Positions 37,688-46,504 of a stretch of DNA of 64,000 nt are shown one piece after another (the first letter of the stretch is position 1; every line of letters starts with the position of its first letter). Under the pieces are notes generated by a model, which had not been told where the DNA came from, ran no database searches, and saw only the letters and a list, made by a program, of their open reading frames with translations. Made by a program: the position numbers and the translations under genes. The stretch is from Pseudonocardia sp. ICBG1293 (GTDB lineage: Bacteria > Actinomycetota > Actinomycetes > Mycobacteriales > Pseudonocardiaceae): the NCBI RefSeq assembly GCF_020131355.1, contig NZ_JAHLEL010000020.1:86601-150600 (forward strand), read 5' to 3'.

Positions 37688-39340
37688 TCAGTTCTTGCTG
37701 ACGGAGACGAAGCGCTCGTCGGTCAGCGGCGACGGGATCACGCCCTGCACGTCCGGTCCGACGACGATCGCCGGCCCGGTGGTCAGGATCGGCACGGCCG
37801 GCAGGTACTTGGCCATGATGTCCTTGTTGGCCTGCTCGTAGGCGGCCGCGTGACCGGCCGGGTCCGGGATGGAGTCGGCCTTGGCCAGCTCGGCGAACAT
37901 CGCCGGGTCCTGCGGACCGAACTCGGCCTTCTCCCGGCCGAAGAAGGTGCCGACGAAGTTGCCGGCGTCGTTGTAGTCACCGGTCCAGCCGAGCATGTGC
38001 AGGTCGTGCTTGCCGGCCTTCTGGACGTCGTCCTTGTAGCCGCCGTTCCAGGGCCGGGCGACCGGGTTCACCGTGATGCCGACGGCCTGCAGGTTCGCCG
38101 ACATCGCCGAGAACAGGTCCGCCGGGTTCGGCATGTAGGGCCGGGTGATCTCGGTGGGGTAGTAGAAGTTCAGCGTCAGGTTCTGCGCACCGGCCTCGGC
38201 GAGCAGCTGCTTGGCCTTCTCCGGGTCGTACGGGTACTGCGTGACGTCGTCCGCGTAGCCCGCGACGGTCGGCGGCACGAACTCCTTCGCGACCGCGGAG
38301 CCCTCGGGCATCTTCGTGCGGACCAGCGACTCGCGGTCGATGGCGTAGGCGAGGGCCTGGCGGACCCGCAGGTCCCCCAGCTTCGGGTTGTTCTTGGTGT
38401 TGATGCCCATGTAGAGCAGCGAGAACGGCTGGCGGATCAGTACCTGGTCACCCTGGTCCTTCAGGGTCTGGTAGTCCGCCGGGGACGGGTAGTCGTAGCC
38501 GTCGATGGTGCCAGCGGCCAGCTCCTGCTTGCGGGCGTTCTCGTCCGGGATGATCTTGAAGATGAGCCGGTCGAGCTTCGCCTTCTCGCCCCAGTACTGG
38601 TCGTTGCGGACCAGGGTGATCGTGTTGTTCGCCTTGTCGAAGCTCTCGAACTTGAACGGCCCGGTGCCGGTCGGGTGCTCGTTCGCGTAGGCGGGGTAGG
38701 TGAACGAGTCACCGCTCTGGGTGACGGCGTCGGCGTCGTACTGCTTCAGCGCCGCCGGGCTGGAGATCGAGAACGACGTGAGGCCGAAGGCGGCCGGGAA
38801 CGCGCCCTTGAACTTGTTCAGCGCGAGGACCGCGGTGTTCGGGCTCTGCGCCGTGCAGGACTTGTAGAGCGGGGCACCCGAGGCGTCGCCCTCGTTCTTG
38901 GCGAAGCCCTCGAAGACGTCGCCGTAGTAGATCATCTGGCTCTGGGCGGCGGCGCCGGCCATGTTGAACCAGCGGTCGAAGTTCGCGCACACCGCGGTGG
39001 CGTCGAGCGGGGTGCCGTCGTGGAACGTGACCCCCTCGCGGAGGGTGAACGTCCAGGTCTTGCCGTCCGGGGTGGAGGTCCACTCGGTCGCCAGGCCGGG
39101 CTCGAGCTCGGTGGTCCCGGGCTTGTACGTGATCAGCGTGTCGAACATCTGGCGCGCCGGGCGGAAGCTCTCGCCGTCGTCGTTGAAGATCGGGTCGAAG
39201 TTCTTCGGTGCACCGGCGGCACCGAACACGAACGTCCCCCCGGCGGCGTCGCCGCCCGCTCCGCGCTCCGAGCTCGCGCAGGCGGTCATGCCTACTGCGA
39301 GCACGCCCGCCATGACCGCCGTCATCCACCGTCTGCGCAT
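37688..39340 (-). CDS. oppA: ABC transporter substrate-binding lipoprotein, family 5 (peptide type)
   Basis: 550 aa from the ATG at 39340 (MRRRWMTAVMAGVLAVGMTAC). It has a lipoprotein signal with an MTAC lipobox. The mature protein is an SBP_bac_5 fold: GAPKNFDPIFNDDGESF, LEPGLATEWTSTPDGKTWTFTLREGVTFHDGTPLDATAVC, and WGEKAKLDRLIFKIIPDENAR. It binds di- or oligopeptides (or a related solute) outside the membrane and delivers them to OppBC. It is the first gene of the operon and ends before a hairpin. The specific ligand is unknown. Confidence 0.93.
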   Translation of the reverse strand: MRRRWMTAVMAGVLAVGMTACASSERGAGGDAAGGTFVFGAAGAPKNFDPIFNDDGESFRPARQMFDTLITYKPGTTELEPGLATEWTSTPDGKTWTFTLREGVTFHDGTPLDATAVCANFDRWFNMAGAAAQSQMIYYGDVFEGFAKNEGDASGAPLYKSCTAQSPNTAVLALNKFKGAFPAAFGLTSFSISSPAALKQYDADAVTQSGDSFTYPAYANEHPTGTGPFKFESFDKANNTITLVRNDQYWGEKAKLDRLIFKIIPDENARKQELAAGTIDGYDYPSPADYQTLKDQGDQVLIRQPFSLLYMGINTKNNPKLGDLRVRQALAYAIDRESLVRTKMPEGSAVAKEFVPPTVAGYADDVTQYPYDPEKAKQLLAEAGAQNLTLNFYYPTEITRPYMPNPADLFSAMSANLQAVGITVNPVARPWNGGYKDDVQKAGKHDLHMLGWTGDYNDAGNFVGTFFGREKAEFGPQDPAMFAELAKADSIPDPAGHAAAYEQANKDIMAKYLPAVPILTTGPAIVVGPDVQGVIPSPLTDERFVSVSKN

Positions 39341-39454
39341 TCCGGTCCCCTCGTCGGCAGAGCCGCCCCCCCGATGTGTGCGTGAGGACCCCTGATGACG
39401 GGGAAACCTATAGCGGTCCGTTACCAACCGGTAGACCCTTGCGTCACGATAGTG

Positions 39455-40375
39455 CTACGAACTGGTACGCACGTCCCGTTCGTCCGGACCGGCGGCGGCC
39501 GACGCCCGGTGGGCGTCGCGGTGACGCGCCACCACGGCCCGCGAGGCGTCCTCGCCGAGCGCCGCGGCCCGGACCTCGTCGAAGACCTCGCGGTAGGTGC
39601 GCAGGTCGGCGGGCGACTCCAGGAAGGTCTCCCCCGCATGCCCCTCGGTGTGGACGAGGTCGGGGCCGAGCGCGTCCGGGACCGTCAGGATCGCGAACCG
39701 GCCGGCGTGCGCGCGCTGCGGCCCGGCGCCGAAGGGGAGCACGCGCACCGACACGCCGGGGAGCACGGCGAGCGCGAGCAGCCGGTCGAGCTGCTCGGCC
39801 ATGACCGCGGGCCCGCCTGTCGCCCGTGCCAGTACGGCCTCGTCGACCACCGCGTCGAGCACCAGCGGCGGGGTCGCGGTGAGCGCCTCGTGACGACGCC
39901 CGCGCAGCCGGACGAGCTGGTCGATCTCCCAGTCCGGACGTCCGGGGAGCCGGGCCCGCAGCGCTGCGTCGGCGTAGGCGGGTGTCTGCAACAGCCCGTG
40001 CAGCACCGTCAGGTCGAACGCGGCGACGGCCGTCGCATCGGTCTCGGCCGCCGCGTAGCGCCCGGGCGAGGGCAGGAAGTGCGGGTCGCTGCGCAGCCCC
40101 TCGGTGAACGGCTCCCACCAGCCACGGGTACGGCTCTCGGCGACCAGACGGTCGAGCATCTCCGCCTCGACGCCGGCGACACCGCCGTAGACCTCGACCA
40201 GCGCGGCGACGTCGGCGGGGCGCGGCACCCCCTTGCCGTTCTCCAACCTGCTGATCTTCGACGTCGAGCAGCCGACACCGCCCGCGGCGTCCTCCAGCTT
40301 CAGACCGGCGTTGACGCGCAGCCTGCGCAGCTCGGCACCCAGGCGCCGGCGCGCACCGGTCGGCTCCTGCTCCAC
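39455..40375 (-). CDS. XRE family regulator with DUF5753 domain
   Basis: 306 aa from GTG 40375 (VEQEPTGARRRLG). The N-terminal HTH (LRVNAGLKLEDAAGGVGCSTSKISRLENGKG) is followed by a DUF5753 domain (LLQTPAYADAALRARLP, LLALAVLPGVSVRVLPFGAG). This is the actinobacterial type that usually pairs with a small DUF397 gene in Streptomyces. Here no DUF397 gene is present; instead a small membrane protein is divergent. It is likely a developmental or stress-type regulator acting on the neighbouring promoter. Confidence 0.9.
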   Translation of the reverse strand: MEQEPTGARRRLGAELRRLRVNAGLKLEDAAGGVGCSTSKISRLENGKGVPRPADVAALVEVYGGVAGVEAEMLDRLVAESRTRGWWEPFTEGLRSDPHFLPSPGRYAAAETDATAVAAFDLTVLHGLLQTPAYADAALRARLPGRPDWEIDQLVRLRGRRHEALTATPPLVLDAVVDEAVLARATGGPAVMAEQLDRLLALAVLPGVSVRVLPFGAGPQRAHAGRFAILTVPDALGPDLVHTEGHAGETFLESPADLRTYREVFDEVRAAALGEDASRAVVARHRDAHRASAAAGPDERDVRTSS

Positions 40376-40553
40376 CTCGCGCCCCCTTCCTGGCCCCGCC
40401 GTGCAATCTACAGATTCGTGCAATCCCCCGCGTCTGCAATTGCACGAGAGCGTGTCGTCGTGCATCCTGGAGTCACCCGGACGTGACGGCGGACACACCG
40501 ACCGTCGCGACCGGGGGCCACGGACCGACCGCGACACACGAAGGGAGATGGAC

Positions 40554-40625
40554 ATGATCCGCAGGACGCAGGTGCCGCACACAGGCACGCACCACAGCGC
40601 CCGTACCGGGCGGTGGTCGCCGTGA
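40554..40625 (+). CDS. 23-codon upstream ORF coupled to the membrane protein
   Basis: ATG 40554 (MIRRTQVPHTG...) is preceded by GAAGGGAG at good spacing; an ATG at 40548 lies too close to the site. The TGA at 40623-40625 overlaps the GTG at 40622 of the following gene (GTGA). The peptide is His/Arg/Thr-rich and has no family. It could be a real small protein or a translational coupling device for the next gene. Confidence 0.45.
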   Translation: MIRRTQVPHTGTHHSARTGRWSP

Positions 40626-40825
40626 TCGCGCTGGTGGCGGTGGCCCTGGCGGGGCTGGCCACGCTGGTCGTCTCGGCGATCGTGATCGGGGTGACCGACC
40701 GGCGCCAGAGTGAGGCGTGGCGCCGGATCGCCGAGCAGCGGCGCCGGGAGTGGGAGCGCAGGCAGCGCCAGCTCCACGGCCGGTCGCACCACGTGGACGC
40801 GTGGGGTGACGAGGACACCGACTGA
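40622..40825 (+). CDS. small single-helix membrane protein
   Basis: 67 aa from GTG 40622, or 70 from GTG 40613. One N-terminal membrane helix (IALVAVALAGLATLVVSAIVIGV) precedes a highly charged tail (RRQSEAWRRIAEQRRREWERRQRQLHG) likely to form a helix or coiled coil on the cytoplasmic side. It lacks a ribosome site of its own and overlaps the 23-codon ORF. It is divergent from the XRE-DUF5753 regulator, so it may be that regulator's target in place of the usual DUF397 partner. Confidence 0.6.
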   Translation: MIALVAVALAGLATLVVSAIVIGVTDRRQSEAWRRIAEQRRREWERRQRQLHGRSHHVDAWGDEDTD

Positions 40826-41027
40826 GGCTCGCCGAAGGAGCCGTGACAGCGACCGGGTGCACGCGCCCGCACTCACGGGTCCCATGAGGAAGGACGGCGC
40901 AGCGACGGGGGGTTGCTGCGCCGGGCGGCCGGTCACGACCGGGGCACGGGCCCCGGACGGGCCGGCCCGTTCCGTGTCGGTGGCCCGGCGGGCCCGCCGA
41001 CCGGCGGGCGGGCGGGCGGTCCGGATC

Positions 41028-41645
41028 CTAGAGGGCGCGCCGGCCGGCGAGCGCGCGACCGAGCGTCATCTCGTCGGCGAACTCCAGGTCGCCGCCCATC
41101 GGCAGGCCGGATGCGAGTCGCGTGACGCTCAGGCCGGGGAAGTCGCGCAGCAGCCGCACCAGGTAGGTCGCGGTCGCCTCACCCTCGGTGTTCGGGTCGG
41201 TCGCGATGATGACCTCGGAGATCTCGGTCTCGTCGGTCGCCGGACCGGTGCCGCCGAGCCGCGCGAGCAGCTCGCGGATCCGCAGCGTGTCCGGGCCGAT
41301 CCCGGCCAGCGGGTCCAGCGCACCCCCGAGCACGTGGTAGCGGCCCTTGAACTCCCGGGTCCGCTCGACGGCGAGGACGTCCTTGGGCTCCTCGACCACG
41401 CACACCAGCGTCGGGTCACGACGCGCGTCGGAGCAGTACCGGCACCGGGTCTCGGCCGACACGTTGCCGCACACGTCGCAGAAGGCGACGCCCTGCTTGA
41501 CCGTCTGCAGGACCTCCTGGAGCCGGTTGATGTCGGCCGGGTCCGCGGCCAGCAGGTGGAACGCGATGCGCTGGGCGCTCTTCGGACCGACCCCGGGCAG
41601 CCGCCCCAGCTCGTCGATCAGGTCCTGGACCGGTCCTTCGAACAC
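41028..41645 (-). CDS. recR: recombination mediator protein RecR
   Basis: 205 aa, full length. The helix-hairpin-helix [20 protein letters not shown], the zinc finger [16 protein letters not shown] and the Toprim region [28 protein letters not shown] are intact. It works with RecF/RecO to load RecA at gaps. It starts 1 bp after the ybaB stop, the conserved ybaB-recR pair. Confidence 0.97.
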   Translation of the reverse strand: MFEGPVQDLIDELGRLPGVGPKSAQRIAFHLLAADPADINRLQEVLQTVKQGVAFCDVCGNVSAETRCRYCSDARRDPTLVCVVEEPKDVLAVERTREFKGRYHVLGGALDPLAGIGPDTLRIRELLARLGGTGPATDETEISEVIIATDPNTEGEATATYLVRLLRDFPGLSVTRLASGLPMGGDLEFADEMTLGRALAGRRAL

Positions 41646-41646
41646 C

Positions 41647-41982
41647 TCAGGCGCCCGGGAGGCCCAGGCCGCCCATGTCGAGGCCGCCGGCGAGCGGGCC
41701 CATCTTCTCCTGCTGCAGCTCCTGCGCGCGGCGGACCGCGTCGGCGAGCGCCCCGGCGACGAGGTCCTGCAGGGTCTCGACGTCCTCCGGGTCCACGACC
41801 TTCGGGTCGATCCGGACCGAGCGCGGCTCCAGCCCCGCGGTCACCGTGACCTCGACCAGCCCGTTCCCGGCCTGGCCGGTGACCTCGGCGGTCGCGAGCT
41901 CGGCCTGCGCCTGCTGGAGCTGCTGCTGCATCTTCTGGGCCTGCTGCAGGATCATCTGCATGTCGGGCTGACCGGGTTGCAC
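41647..41982 (-). CDS. ybaB: YbaB/EbfC family nucleoid-associated protein
   Basis: 111 aa from GTG 41982, with GAGGGG upstream. The N-terminal helix is Gln-rich ([21 protein letters not shown]), and the core reads [22 protein letters not shown]. These small dimers bind DNA. The order ybaB-recR near dnaX is widely conserved (Rv3716c-Rv3715c in M. tuberculosis). The Gly-rich C-terminus ([16 protein letters not shown]) is typical of actinobacterial members. Confidence 0.95.
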   Translation of the reverse strand: MQPGQPDMQMILQQAQKMQQQLQQAQAELATAEVTGQAGNGLVEVTVTAGLEPRSVRIDPKVVDPEDVETLQDLVAGALADAVRRAQELQQEKMGPLAGGLDMGGLGLPGA

Positions 41983-42088
41983 GCGTACCCCTCGCTGTCG
42001 GGTCCGGCTCGCGCGATCGGGGGCTTCCCCGGCGCGGCCGGCGCGGACGTGTCCTTCTCCCAGCGTAGACGTGTCAGGCTGACCGACC

Positions 42089-42892
42089 GTGCGCGCCCTG
42101 ATCCGTTCCGCCACCGTCGCCCTCCCGGTCGTCGTCGCACTGCTGTGCGCGGGGTGCGGGGGGTCCCCGGCCGCCCCGCCCGCGGTCGGGGCGACCCCGG
42201 TCCCGGCCGCGACGACCCGCTCCCTGCCGGCCACCCCGGCGCCGGTGCCCGCCCCGGTGGTGCTGCTCGATCCCGGGCACAACGGCGGCAACGCCGCGGA
42301 TCCGGCCGCAGTGAACCGACCGGTCCCCGACGGGCGCGGCGGGACCAAACCGTGCAACACGACCGGCACCTCCACGAACGCCGGCTATGCCGAGCACACC
42401 TTCACCTGGGACCTGGCCGGCCGGGTGCGGGCCCGGCTGGAGGCCGCCGGGGTGCGGGTGGCGCTCACCCGCCCCGACGACGAGGGCGTCGGCCCCTGCG
42501 TCGACGCCCGCGCGGCGGCGGGCGGCCGGGCCGGCGCGGCGCTGGCGGTGTCGCTGCACGCGGACGGGGCGGCGGCCTCGGCCCGCGGGTTCCACGTCGC
42601 CTACGCCGAACCCGCGGTGCACGGCACGGGCCCGGCGTCGCGGCGTCTGGCCACCGGGCTGCGGGACGCACTGCGCTCGGCCGGGTTCGCCCCGGCCGGC
42701 TACATCGGCCGCGACGGGCTCGACGGCCGTGACGACCTGGCCGGCCTGAACTCCTCGACGGTGCCGACCGCACTGGTGGAGGCGGGCAACATGCGCAACG
42801 CCGCCGACGCCGCGGTGCTCACCGACCCGGCCGGCCGGGACCGGATCGCGGCGGCGGTGGCCGCGGCGGTGCTGACGCAGCTGGGTCGCTGA
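42089..42892 (+). CDS. N-acetylmuramoyl-L-alanine amidase (Amidase_3), lipoprotein
   Basis: 267 aa. The signal peptide has a CAGC lipobox at about residues 20-23. The zinc peptidase domain has [10 protein letters not shown] (His), an AEHTF Glu, SLHADG (His) and the catalytic Glu in [14 protein letters not shown]. It cleaves the bond between muramic acid and stem peptide. The gene order matches M. tuberculosis Rv3717 (Ami1) beside recR/ybaB. The insertion [20 protein letters not shown] with a Cys matches Rv3717-like enzymes, where a disulphide is present. Confidence 0.94.
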   Translation: MRALIRSATVALPVVVALLCAGCGGSPAAPPAVGATPVPAATTRSLPATPAPVPAPVVLLDPGHNGGNAADPAAVNRPVPDGRGGTKPCNTTGTSTNAGYAEHTFTWDLAGRVRARLEAAGVRVALTRPDDEGVGPCVDARAAAGGRAGAALAVSLHADGAAASARGFHVAYAEPAVHGTGPASRRLATGLRDALRSAGFAPAGYIGRDGLDGRDDLAGLNSSTVPTALVEAGNMRNAADAAVLTDPAGRDRIAAAVAAAVLTQLGR

Positions 42893-42917
42893 CCCACCGC
42901 CCACCTCAGCCGCGGGG

Positions 42918-45452
42918 TCAGCGCGGGTCGATCGTGCGTGCTCCCAGGTGCGAGGTGAGGATCTCCAGCGCCGCGGCCTCGGGGTCGCGACGGGCGCCCG
43001 GTGACGCCGCCTCGGCCGCGGCCTCGGCGAGCATGTCCTCCTCCTCGGCGGCCTGGTTCCGTACCGGGGCCGGTCGTGCGCCCGGACCGTCGCCCCCCTG
43101 CGGTCCGGTGTCACGAGGGTCCGGCGGCGCGTCCTCCGGCGGCGGCTCCGGCGGCAGCGGCACGTCCGAGCCGCCGGCAGGACGGCGAGCGGGCCGCCCG
43201 CCCTGCTCGCGCTGCGGCGCGTCACGCTGCGACGGTCGCTGCGGCACCGAGCGCTGCGCGCGTTCCGGTGCGGCGCGACGCGCGGTCGCCGCCTCCCCGG
43301 TGTCGCAGTGGACCCGCCACTGGACCCCGAGGACGGCACGCAGCGCGTCGGCGATCACGTCGGTGTTGCGCGCCTCGGACAGCCGCCGGGCCAGCGGTGG
43401 GGCGCCGATCGCGAGGACCAGGGTGTCGCCGTCGACCGCCCGGACCGTGGCGTTGACCAGCAGCGCCTCGGTGCTGCGGCTGCGCTGACGCACAGCGGCC
43501 AGGATCTCCGGCCAGACCCGGCGGACCGCCGTCGCGTCCAGCGACGACGCCGACGAGACCGGCTGTGCCGATTCCGGGGGCACGGCGTCGGCGGGGGCGC
43601 CGTCGCGGGGCGGCGCGGGCCGGCGGGGTGGGGCCTCCTGCGCAGCGGGCTCCTCGGCCCCGCCCGCTCCCGGCCCGTCCGCCCTGCGGTCGTCCGCCGG
43701 CCGACCCTCTGCGGCCGGGCCGTCCGCACCTGCGCCGTCCGTCGGGGCCGGGACGCCGGTCGCTTCGGAGGGCGCACCGGGGCCCGCGGTGGCGGGAGCG
43801 CGTTCCGCGGAACGCCCCGCGCCGGACTCCGTGCCAGCGGCCGCCGCTGCCTGCGTCGGCGCGCTCCCGTGTCCGCGTGGTCCGGTCGCCCCGTCGGCGT
43901 GGGGTGCCGGGGCGCCCGGCGGACGGTCCCCGGCCTCGTCGGACGCGGGGCCTCGGCCGGGGTCCGCACCGTCCCGGTCCGGGGCGTCGCCGCTCCGGTC
44001 CGCACCGGAGGCCGCCGCCGGAGCAGCTGCGGTGGCCGTGGCCCGGCTGTCGTCGTGTTCCGCGGCACGCGCCGCGCCCGCCTCCTGCCGGGTCCCCGCG
44101 GCCTCCGGGGCGGCGGGACCCGGTGCGGGCTCGGCGGGCCGGGAGGGTGCCGGCACGGACGCCGGGGCGCCGGCCTCGCGTTCGGCGGAACGCGACGACG
44201 CACCACCGGCCGGCTCCGGAGCCGCCGGGCGCTCGCTGGGCCGCACGAACCGCGTGGCGCCGCCGCCGTCGGACGGGGCGGCGTCGGGCGCGATGGCGTT
44301 GCGCCGCTCGATGCGCTCCAGGCGTTCGAGCAGCCCGCCGTCGGACGTCGTGGCCGCGGGGAGCAGCATCCGGGCGACCAGCAGCTCCAGCAGCAGCCGC
44401 GGCGCGGTCGCCCCGCGCATTTCGATCAGCCCCTGGTGCAGGATCTCGCCGTAGCGGGTGAGGGTCGCCGGGCCGAGCCGGGCGGCCTGGTCGGCCATCC
44501 GGGACAGCTCGTCCTCGGCGCCGTCGACCAGGCCCTGCTCCGCGGCGTCGGGCACCGCCTGCACGAGCATCAGGTCACGGAAGCGCTGCAGCAGGTCCGA
44601 GGCGAACCGGCGCGGGTCGTGCCCGGCCTCGACGAGGCGGTCCACCGCACCGTAGACGGCCGCACCGTCGGCAGCGGCGAGCGCGTCGACGGTGTCGTCG
44701 ATCAGGCCGGAGTCGGTCACCCCCAGCAGTGCGACCGCCCGCTCGTAGGTCACGCCCTGCGGACCGGCACCGGCGAGCAGCTGGTCCAGCACCGACAACG
44801 TGTCCCGGGCCGAGCCACCCCCCGCGCGGATGACCAGCGGGAACACCGGCGGCGCGACGGTCACCTGCTCCTCGCCGCAGATCCGCTCCAGCAGCGCGCG
44901 CATCGTCCCGGGCGGGATCAACCGGAACGGGTAGTGGTGGGTCCGCGACCGGATCGTCGGGAGCACCTTCTCCGGCTCCGTCGTCGCGAACACGAAGACC
45001 AGGTGCTCCGGCGGCTCCTCGACGATCTTGAGCAGCGCGTTGAAGCCCTGGGTGGTGACCATGTGCGCCTCGTCGACGACGAACACGCGGTAGCGCGACT
45101 CGGCCGGTGCGTAGAAGGCCCGGTCCCGCAGCTCACGCGCATCCTCCACGCCACCGTGGGACGCGGCGTCGAGCTCGACGACGTCGATGCTGCCCGATCC
45201 CTCGGGAGCGAGCGCGATGCACGAGTTGCAGACGCCGCACGGGTCGGGCGTCGGCCCCTGCTCGCAGTTCAGCGAGCGCGCCAGGATGCGGGCGGAGGAC
45301 GTCTTCCCGCAGCCCCGCGGCCCGGAGAACAGGTACGCGTGGTTGATCCGCCCCGCGGTGAGGGCGGTGGCCAGGGGCTCGGTGACGTGCTCCTGCCCCA
45401 CGACGTCGGCCAGCTTGGCCGGGCGGTACTTGCGGTACAGAGCCAGAGCCAC
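42918..45452 (-). CDS. dnaX: DNA polymerase III subunit gamma/tau
   Basis: About 844 aa from GTG 45452 (VALALYRKYRPAK). AAA+ clamp-loader motor: Walker A SGPRGCGKTS (about 43-52), zinc Cys at about 63, 72, 75 and 78 (LNCEQGPTPDPCGVCNSC), and Walker B FVVDEAHMV. Domain III follows. A 300-residue linker of Ala/Pro/Gly/Asp low complexity links to a conserved C-terminal tau part (RRVWPEILAAVRQRSRSTEALL). The linker is unusually long and compositionally biased. No ribosome site precedes the start. Confidence 0.95.
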   Translation of the reverse strand: MALALYRKYRPAKLADVVGQEHVTEPLATALTAGRINHAYLFSGPRGCGKTSSARILARSLNCEQGPTPDPCGVCNSCIALAPEGSGSIDVVELDAASHGGVEDARELRDRAFYAPAESRYRVFVVDEAHMVTTQGFNALLKIVEEPPEHLVFVFATTEPEKVLPTIRSRTHHYPFRLIPPGTMRALLERICGEEQVTVAPPVFPLVIRAGGGSARDTLSVLDQLLAGAGPQGVTYERAVALLGVTDSGLIDDTVDALAAADGAAVYGAVDRLVEAGHDPRRFASDLLQRFRDLMLVQAVPDAAEQGLVDGAEDELSRMADQAARLGPATLTRYGEILHQGLIEMRGATAPRLLLELLVARMLLPAATTSDGGLLERLERIERRNAIAPDAAPSDGGGATRFVRPSERPAAPEPAGGASSRSAEREAGAPASVPAPSRPAEPAPGPAAPEAAGTRQEAGAARAAEHDDSRATATAAAPAAASGADRSGDAPDRDGADPGRGPASDEAGDRPPGAPAPHADGATGPRGHGSAPTQAAAAAGTESGAGRSAERAPATAGPGAPSEATGVPAPTDGAGADGPAAEGRPADDRRADGPGAGGAEEPAAQEAPPRRPAPPRDGAPADAVPPESAQPVSSASSLDATAVRRVWPEILAAVRQRSRSTEALLVNATVRAVDGDTLVLAIGAPPLARRLSEARNTDVIADALRAVLGVQWRVHCDTGEAATARRAAPERAQRSVPQRPSQRDAPQREQGGRPARRPAGGSDVPLPPEPPPEDAPPDPRDTGPQGGDGPGARPAPVRNQAAEEEDMLAEAAAEAASPGARRDPEAAALEILTSHLGARTIDPR

Positions 45453-45509
45453 GAGGAGAAGGCTACCCAGGGGGTCCGACACTTCCGGGACCCGCTCGGA
45501 GACAGAAGG

Positions 45510-45595
45510 GGACCCCGCGCACCCGCCAGAGCCTGTTGACCCTTGCTGCCTTCCGGCCCTGGGGGAGTTCACAGGATGGACGCCGCACGGGGTCC
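45510..45595 (-). ncRNA. ffs: small bacterial signal recognition particle RNA (4.5S)
   Basis: Read on the minus strand, the ends pair (GGACCCCGUGCGGCGUCC with the 3' GGGUGCGCGGGGUCC). The apical domain contains the conserved GGCCGGAAGGCAGCA core at about 45545-45560, which binds Ffh. The position between dnaX and tRNA-Ser matches other Actinobacteria. The length is about 86 nt. Confidence 0.93.
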
Positions 45596-45678
45596 ACGGA
45601 CAGTGTGCCACGGACGACCCCGCCGGGACGTGAGGGGGCCGCGACGGATCACCGGGAGCGTCGCGTAACCTCTTCCGC

Positions 45679-45766
45679 GGAGGATTCGCCTAGTGGCCTA
45701 GGGCGCACGCTTGGAAAGCGTGTTGGGAGCAATCCCTCACGGGTTCAAATCCCGTATCCTCCGCCA
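45679..45766 (+). tRNA. tRNA-Ser (anticodon GGA)
   Basis: The acceptor stem GGAGGAT (45679-45685) pairs with ATCCTCC (45756-45762). The loop TTGGAAA places the anticodon GGA at 45713-45715. The long variable arm is typical of serine tRNAs. The T-arm is GGGTTCAAATCCC, the discriminator is G and CCA is encoded (45764-45766). Its 3' end is next to an integrase remnant. Confidence 0.97.
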
Positions 45767-45779
45767 GCCTGAACAGCCA

Positions 45780-45817
45780 GAACGCCGGGCGGCTCCCACG
45801 CGGAGCCCCCGGCGTTC
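45780..45817 (+). terminator. terminator of tRNA-Ser(GGA)
   Basis: A 10-bp stem (45780-45789 with 45808-45817), a one-base bulge and a 6-bp inner stem (45791-45796 with 45802-45807) lie 13 nt past the tRNA CCA. Confidence 0.75.
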
Positions 45818-45820
45818 GGC

Positions 45821-45844
45821 GTTGTGGTTGCAGTTGTGGTTGCA
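45821..45844. repeat. 12-bp tandem repeat beside the integrase remnant
   Basis: GTTGTGGTTGCA occurs twice in tandem (45821-45832 and 45833-45844), between the tRNA terminator and the integrase stop. It could be a pair of arm-type integrase binding sites left from the element's att region. Confidence 0.4.
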
Positions 45845-45854
45845 GTCGGCCCCC

Positions 45855-46296
45855 TCAGGCGGCCGGTGACGCCCCTCCCCCACCTTCGTTCGGCTTCCAG
45901 ATCAGGTCGCCGACACGGACCGCCACGTCTCGCCGCGCTGCTGCAACCACATGCTGATAGCGGGCCGCGATCGCGGTGCTCGCCCACCCCATGACCGACA
46001 TGACGGTGCGCTCCGGAACTCCGAGCAGGAGCAGCACGGTCGCCGCGGTGTGCCGGGCATCGTGCAGCCGGCGTTCCGGGACGCCTGCTCTGTCGAGCAA
46101 CTTCTTCCAGCGGTGGTAATCCGTGGACGGATTCAGCGGGCGCCCCGTCGGACTGGTGAAGACGTAGTCGCCCTCGTCCCACATCTCGCAGGCGGCGGCG
46201 CGTTCCTGCGCCTGCGCTTCGCGATGCCTCTTCAACAGTTCCACCAGCGCATCCGGGAGCCCAATTCCCCGCCGGCCCGCGCGGGATTTCGTCTTA
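45855..46296 (-). pseudogene. tyrosine recombinase (phage-type integrase), N-terminally truncated
   Basis: The C-terminal catalytic part is intact: RAGRRGIGLPDALVELLKRHR, then RRLHDARHTAATVLLLLG (H-x-x-R), MGWAS (His/Trp position) and the nucleophile Tyr in IAARYQHVVAAA. The SAM-like and N-terminal catalytic parts, including the first Arg, are missing. The reading stops making sense exactly at a MITE insertion (46297). It lies beside the tRNA-Ser 3' end and points toward it, the usual place of an integrative element's integrase. It is a leftover, not functional. Confidence 0.8.
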
Positions 46297-46417
46297 GAGG
46301 TCATTTCAGAACGAGGTCGACGTGTCTGTTGTAGACGACAAGCGGCTATCTGACCTGCCGTTTGATCTGTCGTCGAGGGGTCAATGGAAACTCGACAAGT
46401 CGTTCTGAAACGACCTC
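46297..46417. mobile_element. 121-bp MITE with IS5-type ends, TTA target duplication
   Basis: The ends GAGGTCATTTCAGAACGA (from 46297) and, inverted, GAGGTCGTTTCAGAACGA (ending at 46417) match at 17 of 18 positions. TTA flanks both sides (46294-46296 and 46418-46420). It holds no gene. The ends share the GAGGTC start and TTA duplication with the complete IS5-family element at 51686-52665, but not the inner repeat, so its autonomous parent is a related IS not in this window. Confidence 0.75.
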
Positions 46418-46504
46418 TTAGAGCGTCCGGCAGTAGAGGTGGCCGTGTGTCGGTGTTGGTAGAGACACGGACCTGCAAGTGATCATGGGATTGCTGATGT
46501 CCTG

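Noticed and set aside
46421..46504. Continuation of the integrase upstream of the MITE
   Set aside because: Translation of this stretch in all minus frames gives nothing integrase-like that I can recognise, so I stop the remnant at the MITE.
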